DNA of 64,000 bases from Lysobacter avium (GTDB taxonomy: Bacteria; Pseudomonadota; Gammaproteobacteria; Xanthomonadales; Xanthomonadaceae): NCBI RefSeq assembly GCF_015209745.1, contig NZ_CP063657.1, positions 1,302,001-1,366,000 of the forward strand, written 5' to 3'. Position numbers and translations under genes: made by a program. A model generated the notes under the pieces. That model saw nothing but the letters and a program-made list of their open reading frames with translations, was not told where the DNA came from and searched no databases. Position 1 is the first letter of the stretch, and each line of letters begins with the position of its first letter. Shown piece after piece: positions 10,856-18,544 of the stretch.

Positions 10856-11950
10856 TCAGGCGAGATCGAACAATTCCGTCTGCACGCTGCCTGGATCCTC
10901 CTCGATGAACCCCGAAAGCCCGACCCCGACCAGCCGATAGAGCGTGCTCCCGGGAAGAGCGACGCGGTCGCGCAGGCCGCAGGCGACCTCGGCGAGCGCG
11001 TCCAGCGTGGCCGGCCGCGTGGGCGGTGTCAGGCTGCGGGTCAGGATGCGGAAATCAGCGGTCTTGAGCTTCAGCACCACCGTGCGTGGCGTGCGATCGG
11101 GATGGCGTTGCCGCTGGCGCTGGTAACCGTCCCAGGTCTTCTCTGCCAGACGCCGGATGTGCGGCTCCAGTTCCGCCAGTGGAAGGTCGCGCTCGAAGGT
11201 GTCTTCGGAGGAAATCTGCACACTCAACCGTTCCGAGCGCACCGGGCTGTGGTCGATGCCCCGCGACAGCTGATGCAGGCGGCGGCCCCAGCGACCGAAG
11301 CGCATCTCCAGCTCCTCGCCGGCGACCTCGCGCAACTGGCCTACGGTAGCGATGCCCAGCTCGGCCAACTTGCCCTGCATCACCTTGCCCACGCCGGGGA
11401 GGCGGCCGACCGGCAGGGGAGTGAGGAACGCCTGCACCTGGCGGGGCCGGATCACGAAGGTGCCGTCGGGCTTGTTCCAGTCCGAGGCGATCTTGGCGAG
11501 GAACTTGTTGCCCGCGACGCCGGCCGAGGCCGTCAGCCCGGTTTCTGCCCTGATTGCGGCCCGGATCGCCTCGGCAGTAGCGGTCGCAGAGGGGAGGCCG
11601 CTGCGGTTCTCGGTGACATCCAGGTACGCCTCGTCCAAGGACAGCGGCTCCACCAGATCGGTGTGGCGCAGGAAGATCTCACGCACCAATCGCGAGGCCT
11701 CCTTGTAGCGCGTGAAGTCCGGCGGAATGAAGATCGCATCCGGACACAGGCGTTCGGCACGCATCGCCGGCATCGCCGAGCGCACGCCGAACACACGTGC
11801 TTCGTAACTCGCCGCCACGACGACCGAGCGCGCACCGCGCCACGCCACCACCACCGGCTTGCCGCGCAGTGACGGATCGTCGCGCTGCTCGACGGACGCA
11901 TAGAAGGCGTCCATGTCGACATGGAGGATCTTGCGGAGCGGGGTGGGCAT
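10856..11950 (-). CDS. dinB: DNA polymerase IV (DinB)
   Basis: A 364-residue Y-family lesion-bypass polymerase. It has HVDMDAFYASVE near the N-terminus (catalytic Asp), SLDEAYLDV (catalytic Asp-Glu) at about residue 102, a helix-hairpin-helix (LPGVGKVMQGKLAELGI), the little-finger domain, and a C-terminal QTELF sliding-clamp motif six residues before the end. The frame stays open far upstream (to 12781), but that part overlaps pssA on the other strand and has no homology, so the start is MPTPLRK at 11950. It lies 49 bp downstream of the lexA2 promoter region on the same strand but outside that operon. No good operator is visible right before it. Confidence 0.95.
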   Translation of the reverse strand: MPTPLRKILHVDMDAFYASVEQRDDPSLRGKPVVVAWRGARSVVVAASYEARVFGVRSAMPAMRAERLCPDAIFIPPDFTRYKEASRLVREIFLRHTDLVEPLSLDEAYLDVTENRSGLPSATATAEAIRAAIRAETGLTASAGVAGNKFLAKIASDWNKPDGTFVIRPRQVQAFLTPLPVGRLPGVGKVMQGKLAELGIATVGQLREVAGEELEMRFGRWGRRLHQLSRGIDHSPVRSERLSVQISSEDTFERDLPLAELEPHIRRLAEKTWDGYQRQRQRHPDRTPRTVVLKLKTADFRILTRSLTPPTRPATLDALAEVACGLRDRVALPGSTLYRLVGVGLSGFIEEDPGSVQTELFDLA

Positions 11951-12112
11951 GGCGGGGAAAGCGGCGTCTTTGGAAAGGAACAACGGTCGGGCAGGCCGCC
12001 GACCGCATCCATTGTGCGACAAGTTGCCGCCCCGGTTGCCGTCGTCACGCGCTCTTTGGCACGCTGGGGATCCTGGTTCGCGCAATACCCGCCAACCGCT
12101 CCGGAGCCACCC

Positions 12113-12733
12113 ATGCAGCAACCCCGTCATTTCTCGATGCTCCGCGAATTCCAGCTTGCGGACTGGTTCACCCTTGGCAACGCGTTTTGCGGCACCGGGG
12201 CGATCTTCGCAGCAATGCGCTTCCTGCAGGAGGGCGTGGTGTTCGACCTGATGATCGGCATGGCGCTGATCCCGCTGGCCTTCATCTTCGATGCGCTGGA
12301 CGGCCGGGTCGCGCGCTGGCGCAAATCCGCGTCCACCCTGGGCCGCGAATTGGACTCGCTGGCCGACGTGATCTCCTTCGGCGTGGCGCCGGCGGCGCTT
12401 GCCTATGCGTGCGGCATGCAGGGCGGCTGGGACTGGGTGATCCTGAGCTTCTTCGTGGGTTGCGGGGTGAGCCGACTGGCTCGCTACAACGTGACCGCCG
12501 AGCAGTTGTCCGGCGACGAGGGCAAGGTCAAGTACTTCGAAGGCACGCCGATCCCGACCAGTCTGGTGCTGGTGATCGTGCTGTGGATCGCCGCGGCGCA
12601 GGGCGCGATCGGATCGCAGCTGTGGCTGGGCGTGCTGAAGATCGGTCCGTGGCAATTCCATCCGCTGGTACTGATGTTCGCGCTGTCCGGCGTGCTGATG
12701 GTCAGCAAAACGGTGCGGATTCCCAAACCCTGA
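12113..12733 (+). CDS. pssA: CDP-alcohol phosphatidyltransferase, probable phosphatidylserine synthase
   Basis: A 206-residue integral membrane enzyme with about six hydrophobic segments. The full CDP-alcohol phosphotransferase signature D-G-x2-A-R-x8-G-x3-D-x3-D is present from Asp63 to Asp85, which binds the metal and CDP-diacylglycerol. Length and topology fit the type II (Bacillus-like, membrane) phosphatidylserine synthase, which makes PS for phosphatidylethanolamine. The head-group acceptor cannot be proved from the motif, so a phosphatidylglycerophosphate- or phosphatidylcholine-type enzyme is a less likely alternative. The start at 12113 has GGAG 6 nt upstream. It is divergent from dinB. 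Confidence 0.83.
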   Translation: MQQPRHFSMLREFQLADWFTLGNAFCGTGAIFAAMRFLQEGVVFDLMIGMALIPLAFIFDALDGRVARWRKSASTLGRELDSLADVISFGVAPAALAYACGMQGGWDWVILSFFVGCGVSRLARYNVTAEQLSGDEGKVKYFEGTPIPTSLVLVIVLWIAAAQGAIGSQLWLGVLKIGPWQFHPLVLMFALSGVLMVSKTVRIPKP

Positions 12734-12802
12734 TGAAGCGCGTGGTGCACGGGTACGCAACGACGGCGTTGCTATGATCAACGCCAGCTTGGGAGAGGTT
12801 CA

Positions 12803-14179
12803 ATGAGCAATCAGGGATTTGGTTCGGGTGGGTTTCCTCCCGGTGGTTTCGGCAACGTCGCCGACGCCGGCGAACTGGCCGAAGTGGCGCGCCAATACTG
12901 GAACCAGTGGGGCGAGATGCTACGCGCAGGCGGCCAGGGTGCCCCGGCGTCGGGCTTCGTCGGCACTGCTGGTTTCCCCGGCATGGGCTTCCCCGGCGGC
13001 AATGGTCCGACTGCGACCCCCGGCCTGCCCGGCTGGAACGAGGCGGTGAACTGGTGGTCCCAGCTGGCCAGCGGCGGGATGCCGCAGGCCGACGCAACCG
13101 TGCAGCGCTTCAATACCCAGGCCCAGGGCTGGTACGCACAGATCCAGGAACTGGCGGCGCGCTTTGCCGGCCAGGATGCCAGCGCGCGCGATGTCAGCCA
13201 GGCATGGAAGGAGATGTTCGGTGGCCACGCGGCCAACCCCTTCGCCGATGCGCTCAAGGGCATGCAGGGGAAGGGCCAGCAGGGTTTCGAGCAGTGGATG
13301 CAGCAGGTCTCGCCCTGGCTGGAGAAGCTGCGCGAGGGCAGCAGCCCGTGGCTGGATACCCCGACATTCGGCCTCAACCGCGAACATGAGCAGCGCTGGA
13401 AGGAACTGATCCAGGCGCAGCAGGATTACCAGCGTCACAACAAGGGCTACCAGGCGCTGATGAACGAGGCGCTGCAGGATGCCTTCAAGCGCTTCGAGAA
13501 AAAACTCGAGGAATGCAGCCAGCCCGGCAACAAGCTCGAGTCCATGGGCGCGCTGTTCGACCTGTGGATCGATGCGGCGGAAGACGCGTATGCCGACATC
13601 GCCATTTCCCCCCGGTTCCGCGACGCCTACGGCGCGTTGGGCAACGCGCAGATGACCTTGCGCGCGGCGGTGCAGAAGGAAATCGAGAACGTCGGCGAAT
13701 CCATGGGGATGCCTTCGCGTACTGAAGTGGATGCCGCGCACCGCAAGATCACCCAGCTGGAGCGCGAGCTTCGCCGGCTGCGTGCACAGATCGAGGCTGT
13801 CGGATCGGGCGACTCGCGTGCCACAAACGCGGGCGTTTCCGCGCGCGCGGCGCCTGAGCCAAATGCGGCGCCTGATGCGCCGGCACAGAAACCGGCGACG
13901 CAACCGGCCACGCAACCCGCCGGTGCCAGCAAGCCCGCGAGCAAGCACCGCGACGTTGGTGACACCGCGGCCAAAAAAGCCGCCAAGCGGGCGACGGGCA
14001 AGCCGCCCAGGAAAGCGGCCAAGTCGGTCGCCGCGAAGCAGCCCGCGAAATCCGGAGCAAAGAAAACGGCCAAGGCAACCGCTGCCAGGAAGGCCGCTGG
14101 TGGCAAAACAACCGCGAAAAAGGCCGCTGCCAGCGCGCCTCGCGCGGCAGTAAAGAAAACCATCACAAAGGCCAGCTGA
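12803..14179 (+). CDS. phaE: Class III PHA synthase subunit PhaE with basic Lys/Ala-rich tail
   Basis: A 458-residue PhaE-like subunit that activates PhaC for polyhydroxyalkanoate synthesis at the granule surface. The N-terminus is Gly/Pro-rich. The core (about residues 30-340) is helical with AEVARQYWNQWGEML and DLWIDAAEDAYADIA, typical of PhaE, and closes with a coiled coil (HRKITQLERELRRLRAQIEAV). The last 100 or so residues are a Pro/Ala then Lys/Ala-rich tail with repeated KKAAKRAT/RKAAKS-like units resembling histone H1. PhaE proteins are usually shorter, so this tail is an extension. GGGAGAGG precedes the ATG. Only one base separates its stop from the phaC start. Confidence 0.88.
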   Translation: MSNQGFGSGGFPPGGFGNVADAGELAEVARQYWNQWGEMLRAGGQGAPASGFVGTAGFPGMGFPGGNGPTATPGLPGWNEAVNWWSQLASGGMPQADATVQRFNTQAQGWYAQIQELAARFAGQDASARDVSQAWKEMFGGHAANPFADALKGMQGKGQQGFEQWMQQVSPWLEKLREGSSPWLDTPTFGLNREHEQRWKELIQAQQDYQRHNKGYQALMNEALQDAFKRFEKKLEECSQPGNKLESMGALFDLWIDAAEDAYADIAISPRFRDAYGALGNAQMTLRAAVQKEIENVGESMGMPSRTEVDAAHRKITQLERELRRLRAQIEAVGSGDSRATNAGVSARAAPEPNAAPDAPAQKPATQPATQPAGASKPASKHRDVGDTAAKKAAKRATGKPPRKAAKSVAAKQPAKSGAKKTAKATAARKAAGGKTTAKKAAASAPRAAVKKTITKAS

Positions 14180-14180
14180 C

Positions 14181-15287
14181 ATGGACACTTCCTCACCATT
14201 CTCCGTCGGCCCCTTCGACTTCAGCGCCGATGCGCTGGCGCGGGAAGCGGGCGGCGTGCAGGAGAAGATGCGCGCGGGGCTGAAGACCCTCCACCAGGTG
14301 GGAGACATCAGCTACGGCGCGACGCCGAAAGAGGAGGTCTGGAGTGACGGCAAGGTCACCCTGTACCGCTACCGTGGCGCGCAACTGGAAGACGGCCGTG
14401 CACCTACCGCCAAGGTGCCCCTGCTGATTGCCTACGCGCTGGTCAACCGGCCGTACATGGTGGACCTGCAGGCAGACAAGTCGATCGTGCGTGGGCTGCT
14501 CGCCCGCGGCGAGGACGTCTACATCCTGGATTGGGGCTACCCCGATCGCTCCGATCGTTACCTCGAGCTTGAGGACTACATCCAGCGCTATTTGGGCGGC
14601 GCGATCGACCACATCCGCGCGGCCCATCGCCTGGACGCCATCAACCTGCTGGGCATCTGCCAGGGTGGTGCCTTCTCCCTGTGCTACGCGGCGCTGAACC
14701 CGGCCAAGATCAAGAACCTCGTCACCATGGTCACTCCGGTGGACTTCCACACCGAAGACAACATGCTGTCGAACTGGATCCGCGAAGTCGACGTGGACCT
14801 GATGGTCGACACGCTGGGCAACATCCCGGCCGACATGATGAATTTCACCTACCTGACGTTGAAGCCGTGGCGGCTTTTCGTGCAGAAGTACGTGGGCCTG
14901 ATCGACATCATGGATGACAAGGAGGCGCTGGAGGACTTCCTGCGCATGGAGAACTGGATCTTCGACTCGCCCGACCAGGCCGGGGAGGCATTTCGCCAGT
15001 TCACCAAGCAGTTCTACCAGGCCAATGGCTTCATCAAGGGCAGCATCCGCATCGGCGACCGCAGCGTGGACCTGTCGCGGGTCGACATGCCTGTGTTGAA
15101 CGTGTTCGCCCAGCACGACCATCTCGTGCCGCCGTCCTCATCGCAGGCGCTGGGTGGCCTGGTGGGTACGGAGGACTACAGCGAACTCTCTTTCCGCGGA
15201 GGCCATATCGGCATCTACGTCTCCAGCCGTGCGCAGCGCGAGGTGCCGCAGGCCGTCCACGAGTGGCTCGCCCAGCGCTCGAGCTGA
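14181..15287 (+). CDS. phaC: Class III poly(R)-hydroxyalkanoic acid synthase subunit PhaC
   Basis: A 368-residue alpha/beta hydrolase, the short form typical of class III synthases that need PhaE. The lipase-like box GICQGG has cysteine (Cys160) as nucleophile. The other triad members are Asp313 (AQHDHLVPP) and His342 (GGHIGIY). It polymerises 3-hydroxyacyl-CoA into PHA storage polymer. It lies 1 bp after phaE, so the two are one transcription unit, and a PspC-like gene follows by 17 bp. No depolymerase, phasin or phaAB genes are nearby. Confidence 0.95.
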   Translation: MDTSSPFSVGPFDFSADALAREAGGVQEKMRAGLKTLHQVGDISYGATPKEEVWSDGKVTLYRYRGAQLEDGRAPTAKVPLLIAYALVNRPYMVDLQADKSIVRGLLARGEDVYILDWGYPDRSDRYLELEDYIQRYLGGAIDHIRAAHRLDAINLLGICQGGAFSLCYAALNPAKIKNLVTMVTPVDFHTEDNMLSNWIREVDVDLMVDTLGNIPADMMNFTYLTLKPWRLFVQKYVGLIDIMDDKEALEDFLRMENWIFDSPDQAGEAFRQFTKQFYQANGFIKGSIRIGDRSVDLSRVDMPVLNVFAQHDHLVPPSSSQALGGLVGTEDYSELSFRGGHIGIYVSSRAQREVPQAVHEWLAQRSS

Positions 15288-15304
15288 CCTAAGGAGGTTT
15301 CCCA

Positions 15305-15508
15305 ATGAAATCCGCATCCGGCCCGTTTACCCGCTCGCGCACCGATCGAATGCTGGCCGGCGTCATGGGCGGCATCGCCAGGCGCTTTGGCTGGAACTCC
15401 AACCTGTTGCGAGTTCTGTACGTGATCTTCTCAATCGCGTCGGCTGCGTTCCCCGGAATCATCGTCTATCTGATCCTTTGGCTGCTCATGCCGGAGGAAG
15501 GTCCCTGA
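15305..15508 (+). CDS. PspC-domain small membrane protein
   Basis: A 67-residue protein consisting of one PspC domain: a basic start (FTRSRTDRMLAGVMGGIARRFGWN) and one hydrophobic helix (VLYVIFSIASAAFPGIIVYLIL) ending LLMPEEGP. PspC in enterobacteria senses envelope stress with PspB, but stand-alone copies like this have no proven role. A strong AAGGAGG lies 8 nt before the ATG. It sits 17 bp after phaC in the same direction and directly upstream of the HExxH membrane protein. Confidence 0.88.
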   Translation: MKSASGPFTRSRTDRMLAGVMGGIARRFGWNSNLLRVLYVIFSIASAAFPGIIVYLILWLLMPEEGP

Positions 15509-15543
15509 CAAGCCGCTCGCGGGCGGTAGGGGCGAGGCTGGCG

Positions 15544-15954
15544 GTGCTTGCCGGAATCGCGTGGACATCGCCGAACACGCTCCTGGGGCTCGTGTTGGGC
15601 ATTGCCGGGCTCCCCTTCGGCGCGCGCGTGCATTGGCGTGCTGCGGATCTGGCGCTGGTGTTCCATCGCTGGCGTTGGGGGCCGGGCGGGGCGCTTACGC
15701 TGGGTAACGTCATCATCCACACCGGCGATGATCTGGACGCCTCGTGCCTCACCTATGCGCACAGGGCGGGGTGGGGCACCGAGACACCGGTCTGCCTGGC
15801 CGATCACGAGCGCGCCCACGTCTTCCAGTACATGGTCCTGGGGCCGCTGTTCCTGCCCCTGTACCTGCTGTGCGGCGGTGTCAGTGCACGCAACCGGTTC
15901 GAGCGTGCCGCTGACCGCTATGCCCAGACCGGCCGCGGCTGGTGGCCTTGGTAA
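15544..15954 (+). CDS. Small membrane protein with HExxH motif, unknown function
   Basis: About 136 residues. An N-terminal hydrophobic segment (GIAWTSPNTLLGLVLGIAGLP) is followed by a beta-rich middle (LTLGNVIIHTGDDLDAS) and then DHERAHVFQYMVLGPLFLPLYLL, which contains H-E-x-x-H next to a membrane helix. That could bind a metal, as in zinc peptidases, but no third ligand or known peptidase domain is evident. I do not recognise a named family. The frame has no ATG. The best start is GTG at 15544 with GAGG 6 nt upstream; the frame is open back to a CTG at 15505 that overlaps the pspC stop. It is likely co-transcribed with phaEC and the PspC gene. Confidence 0.68.
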   Translation: MLAGIAWTSPNTLLGLVLGIAGLPFGARVHWRAADLALVFHRWRWGPGGALTLGNVIIHTGDDLDASCLTYAHRAGWGTETPVCLADHERAHVFQYMVLGPLFLPLYLLCGGVSARNRFERAADRYAQTGRGWWPW

Positions 15955-16006
15955 GGGCAAAAAAGCTGGAGCACGACGCGCGCGCTCCGCTATACTCCCG
16001 GTCCGC

Positions 16007-16093
16007 GCCGAAGTGGCGGAATCGGTAGACGCAGCGGATTCAAAATCCGCCGATGGAGACATTGTGGGGGTTCGAGTCCCCCCTTCGGCACCA
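16007..16093 (+). tRNA. tRNA-Leu (anticodon CAA)
   Basis: An 87-nt cloverleaf with acceptor stem GCCGAAG/CTTCGGC, D-arm, anticodon stem GCGGA/TCCGC with loop TTCAAAA (anticodon CAA, reading UUG), a long variable arm as expected of tRNA-Leu, T-arm with GGTTCGAGTCC, and an encoded CCA end. A TATACT -10 box lies at 15991-15996, 10 nt upstream of the mature 5' end. Confidence 0.97.
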
Positions 16094-16102
16094 GATAAAA
16101 AA

Positions 16103-16136
16103 AAGGGCCTGCGAACTATCGCAGGCCCTTCGTTTT
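16103..16136. terminator. Intrinsic terminator after tRNA-Leu
   Basis: An inverted repeat GGGCCTGCGA / TCGCAGGCCC with a 4-nt loop, preceded by an A run and followed by TTCGTTTT. It fits a terminator for tRNA-Leu. With the A run on its other side it may also act on the convergent pirin gene. Confidence 0.88.
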
Positions 16137-16208
16137 GGCCCTGTAGTAACGCCTCGGGCTGTCGGTGGTTGGCAGGGAGCTGCGTCCGTTCCCGGCACCG
16201 CTGCCGGA

Positions 16209-17108
16209 TCAGGACATCGGTTCGGGTTCACGCAGCTCGCCGATCTTCGGCGGCAACGGGATGAATTCCTCGTTGTCCAGGTCCGGCAGTTTCATGCGTC
16301 CCGCGGACCAGTCCTCGCGCGCCTGGTCGATGCGCTCCTTCGAGGAGGACACGAAGTTCCAGTCGATGTAGCGCGGCCCGACCGGATCGCCGCCCAACGC
16401 CATCACCACCGCGTCGCCGTCGGCGGTGATGGTTGCCGCCTTGCCGGGAGCGAGGACGGCCATGAACCCTTGTTCGATGCGCTGACCGTCCAGATCCACT
16501 GCGCCTCGTGCCACGTAGACCGCACGCTCCGGGTATTCCGCCGGCAGCGAGACCCGGGCGCCGCCCCGCATGTCCCAGTGGACATAGAACTGGGGGGACT
16601 CGGTCCGCACCGGCGAGACCACGCCCGACAGGCTCCCCGCAATCAGACGGCCGACCACGCCCTCGGCGTCAAACACCGGCAGCGCCGTGCTGGTGTAGTG
16701 CCAGAACCCGGGGTCCATTTCCTCACGCTCGTCGGGCAGCGCGACCCAGGCCTGGATGCCGTCCAGCAGCCCGCCTTCCCGGCGCAGGCGTTCAAAGCGC
16801 TCAGAGTGCGTGATTCCGCTGCCCGATGTCATCAGGTTGATCTCGCCGGGTCCTACCGCCTGCTCCGATCCGACACTGTCGCGATGCATGATCTCGCCAT
16901 CGAACAGATAGGTCAGGGTGGACAGACCGATGTGCGGATGCGGGCGCACATCCGCCTCGCGGGGCAGGCCGGGCGCCATGTCCTTGGGGCCCATGCGGTC
17001 AAAGAAGATGTACGGGCCCACCATGCGGCGCTGCGCGAACGGAAGCACGCGTCCGACCTCGAAACTGCCGAGGTCACGGGTGCGCTGCTGGATGACAAGT
17101 TCGATCAC
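16209..17108 (-). CDS. Pirin family protein
   Basis: A 299-residue bicupin. The N-terminal cupin carries the pirin metal site: HPHIGLSTLTYLFDGEIMHRD (two His plus Glu and His further on) at about residues 57-77, then GSGITHSE with a further His. The second cupin (about residues 185-285) is degenerate. Pirins bind Fe or another metal; some have quercetinase activity and others act as redox or transcription cofactors, so the precise role here is open. The start is a GTG at 17108, with AAGGAA 7 nt upstream. The FMN reductase gene lies 18 bp upstream on the same strand, a pairing that suggests an oxidative or aromatic-stress unit. Confidence 0.9.
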   Translation of the reverse strand: MIELVIQQRTRDLGSFEVGRVLPFAQRRMVGPYIFFDRMGPKDMAPGLPREADVRPHPHIGLSTLTYLFDGEIMHRDSVGSEQAVGPGEINLMTSGSGITHSERFERLRREGGLLDGIQAWVALPDEREEMDPGFWHYTSTALPVFDAEGVVGRLIAGSLSGVVSPVRTESPQFYVHWDMRGGARVSLPAEYPERAVYVARGAVDLDGQRIEQGFMAVLAPGKAATITADGDAVVMALGGDPVGPRYIDWNFVSSSKERIDQAREDWSAGRMKLPDLDNEEFIPLPPKIGELREPEPMS

Positions 17109-17126
17109 GCAGGTATTCCTTCTGAC

Positions 17127-17699
17127 TCAGCTGTCCGCCGGCACCTTGCTCAGCATGTGCTCGATGTGCTCGTGGAAGGACTTGAGGTAGTTGCCGAGAA
17201 ACTCCGCGGTGGACTCGTTCGCGATCTCGCCGGCGTCGTTGATCATCCCGTCCTTGAAGTGGATGTAGGCCTCGGGTGAATTCATCTGCGGGGAGTCGAG
17301 GAAGCCCAGGATGCTGCGCAGATGCTGCTGGCAGACCGCGGTCCCGATCGCGCCGATCGATGCACCGACCACGGCGGACGGAATCCCGGCAAACGAGTTG
17401 GTTCCCCAGGGGCGGCTGGCCCAGTCGAACGCGTTCTTCAGCCCGCCCGGAACGGAGCGGTTGTACTCCGGCGTCACGATCAGCACCGCGTCGCAGCTCT
17501 CGATGTCCTTCTTGAATTTGCGCCCGACCTCCGGGTAGTCCGGGTCGTAGTCGTAGCTGTAGATCGGCAGGTCGCGGTAGGAGATCTCCTCGAACTGCAA
17601 CGCTTCCGGTGCCAGCTTGAACATCGCATTGGCCAGCTTCCGGTTGATCGATTCGGTGGCCATGCTGCCAATCAGGTACCCAACTTTGTACGTCTTCAT
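17127..17699 (-). CDS. NADPH-dependent FMN reductase (flavodoxin-fold)
   Basis: A 190-residue flavodoxin-like protein of the NADPH-dependent FMN reductase family (ChrR/YieF/SsuE-like). It has the phosphate loop GSMATESINRKLA near residue 11, the flavin-contact motif TPEYNRSVPGGLKNAFDW at about residue 80, and GASIGAIGTAVCQQHLR. Such enzymes transfer two electrons from NAD(P)H to flavin, quinones or chromate, protecting against oxidative stress. The start has AAGGAG 8 nt upstream. It forms a probable two-gene operon with the pirin gene 18 bp downstream. Confidence 0.9.
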   Translation of the reverse strand: MKTYKVGYLIGSMATESINRKLANAMFKLAPEALQFEEISYRDLPIYSYDYDPDYPEVGRKFKKDIESCDAVLIVTPEYNRSVPGGLKNAFDWASRPWGTNSFAGIPSAVVGASIGAIGTAVCQQHLRSILGFLDSPQMNSPEAYIHFKDGMINDAGEIANESTAEFLGNYLKSFHEHIEHMLSKVPADS

Positions 17700-17778
17700 C
17701 GCTCAGCTCCTTGTGCCCGACGGGAGGGACCTCCCGTAGTATCTGGGACCCTTATACGGCCGGGGCAGTAACGGATCG

Positions 17779-18491
17779 ATGAAACACCTTAGCTCCACCG
17801 AGCGTCTCTACGCGCTGGTCGCCAATGAAGAGGACGCGCGCGTCTGCACCGACATCAGCGAGGATGCGTGCAGGGAAGTGCCCGGCAACTTCTTCCGCAT
17901 CATCGTCGCCAGCATGTTCACCAAGATCGGCGACCTGCTGATCAACCCCAAGACCGTGCTGGCCTTTCGTGGTCGTACTCGCCCAGCAGCGCGGTGAAAG
18001 CGCCGCACTGTTGGGCGGCTTCGTCGTTGCCTCCGGGCTGGCCAGCGCGATCAGCGCCAGCGTGTGGGGCTTCATGGCCGATGCGTCCAGCCGTCAGGTG
18101 ATGATCCTGGGCGGCGGAATGGCCGCCGCGGTGTGCCTGTTCGTCGCCGGGCTGACGCTGCTGGATCCCTCGTGGCGCGTCGGCGGGTGGTTCTATCCCG
18201 GGGCGTTTTTTTTGTGTTGGCGATCGCCCATTCTGGCGTGCGCATCGGCCGCAAGACCTACCTGGTGACATGGCCGAGGGCAACCGGCGCACCGACTACA
18301 CGGCGGTCAGCAACACCGTGATCGGAGTGCTGCTGCTGGCGACTGGCGGCCTCAGTGCGGCCGTGGCCATGCTGGGGACTTCCTGGGCCTTGCTCCTGCT
18401 CGGGGCCATGGGCCGGCTCGGGACAGCGGGGTCGTGGCGCTTGCCCGAAGTCTCCCGCACGGCGGCCAACACCACCGAAGACGGCGAGTGA
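17779..18491 (+). pseudogene. Decayed MFS transporter gene (internal deletion plus frameshifts)
   Basis: Three reading frames together spell one major facilitator protein. Frame 1 (17779-17963) gives the N-terminus MKHLSSTERLYALVANEEDA to NPKTVLA. The text then jumps near 17964, in another frame, to VLAQQRGESAALLGGFVVASG, so a large middle part (several transmembrane helices) is missing. At 18206-18213 a run of eight T where six would keep frame shifts it again (GAFF then VLAIAHSGVRIGRKTY). At about 18266 one base is lost in GTGGACATG, after which MAEGNRRTDYTAVSNTVIGVLL resumes to a stop at 18491. No functional permease can be made. I infer the intact homologue to be a MFS permease of about 450 residues, from memory of related genomes. 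Confidence 0.85.
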
Positions 18492-18544
18492 TGAGACCGG
18501 ATGATGCGCGTCAGAACGCGATGCTGGTAGCAAAACCTGCGCGG

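Noticed and set aside
11951..12781. A 641-residue minus-strand frame extending dinB far upstream
   Set aside because: The extra 277 residues lie opposite pssA, have no family similarity, and a normal DinB N-terminus starts at 11950.
12811..14308. Long minus-strand frames across phaE (188 and 462 residues)
   Set aside because: They are shadows created by GC-rich codon bias and Lys/Ala repeats; the plus-strand phaE has homology, a ribosome site and coupling to phaC.
16007..16093. tRNA-Leu as an attachment site for a mobile island
   Set aside because: The tRNA has an intact CCA and terminator, the genes on both sides look ordinary, and no integrase or direct repeat of the tRNA end is visible.
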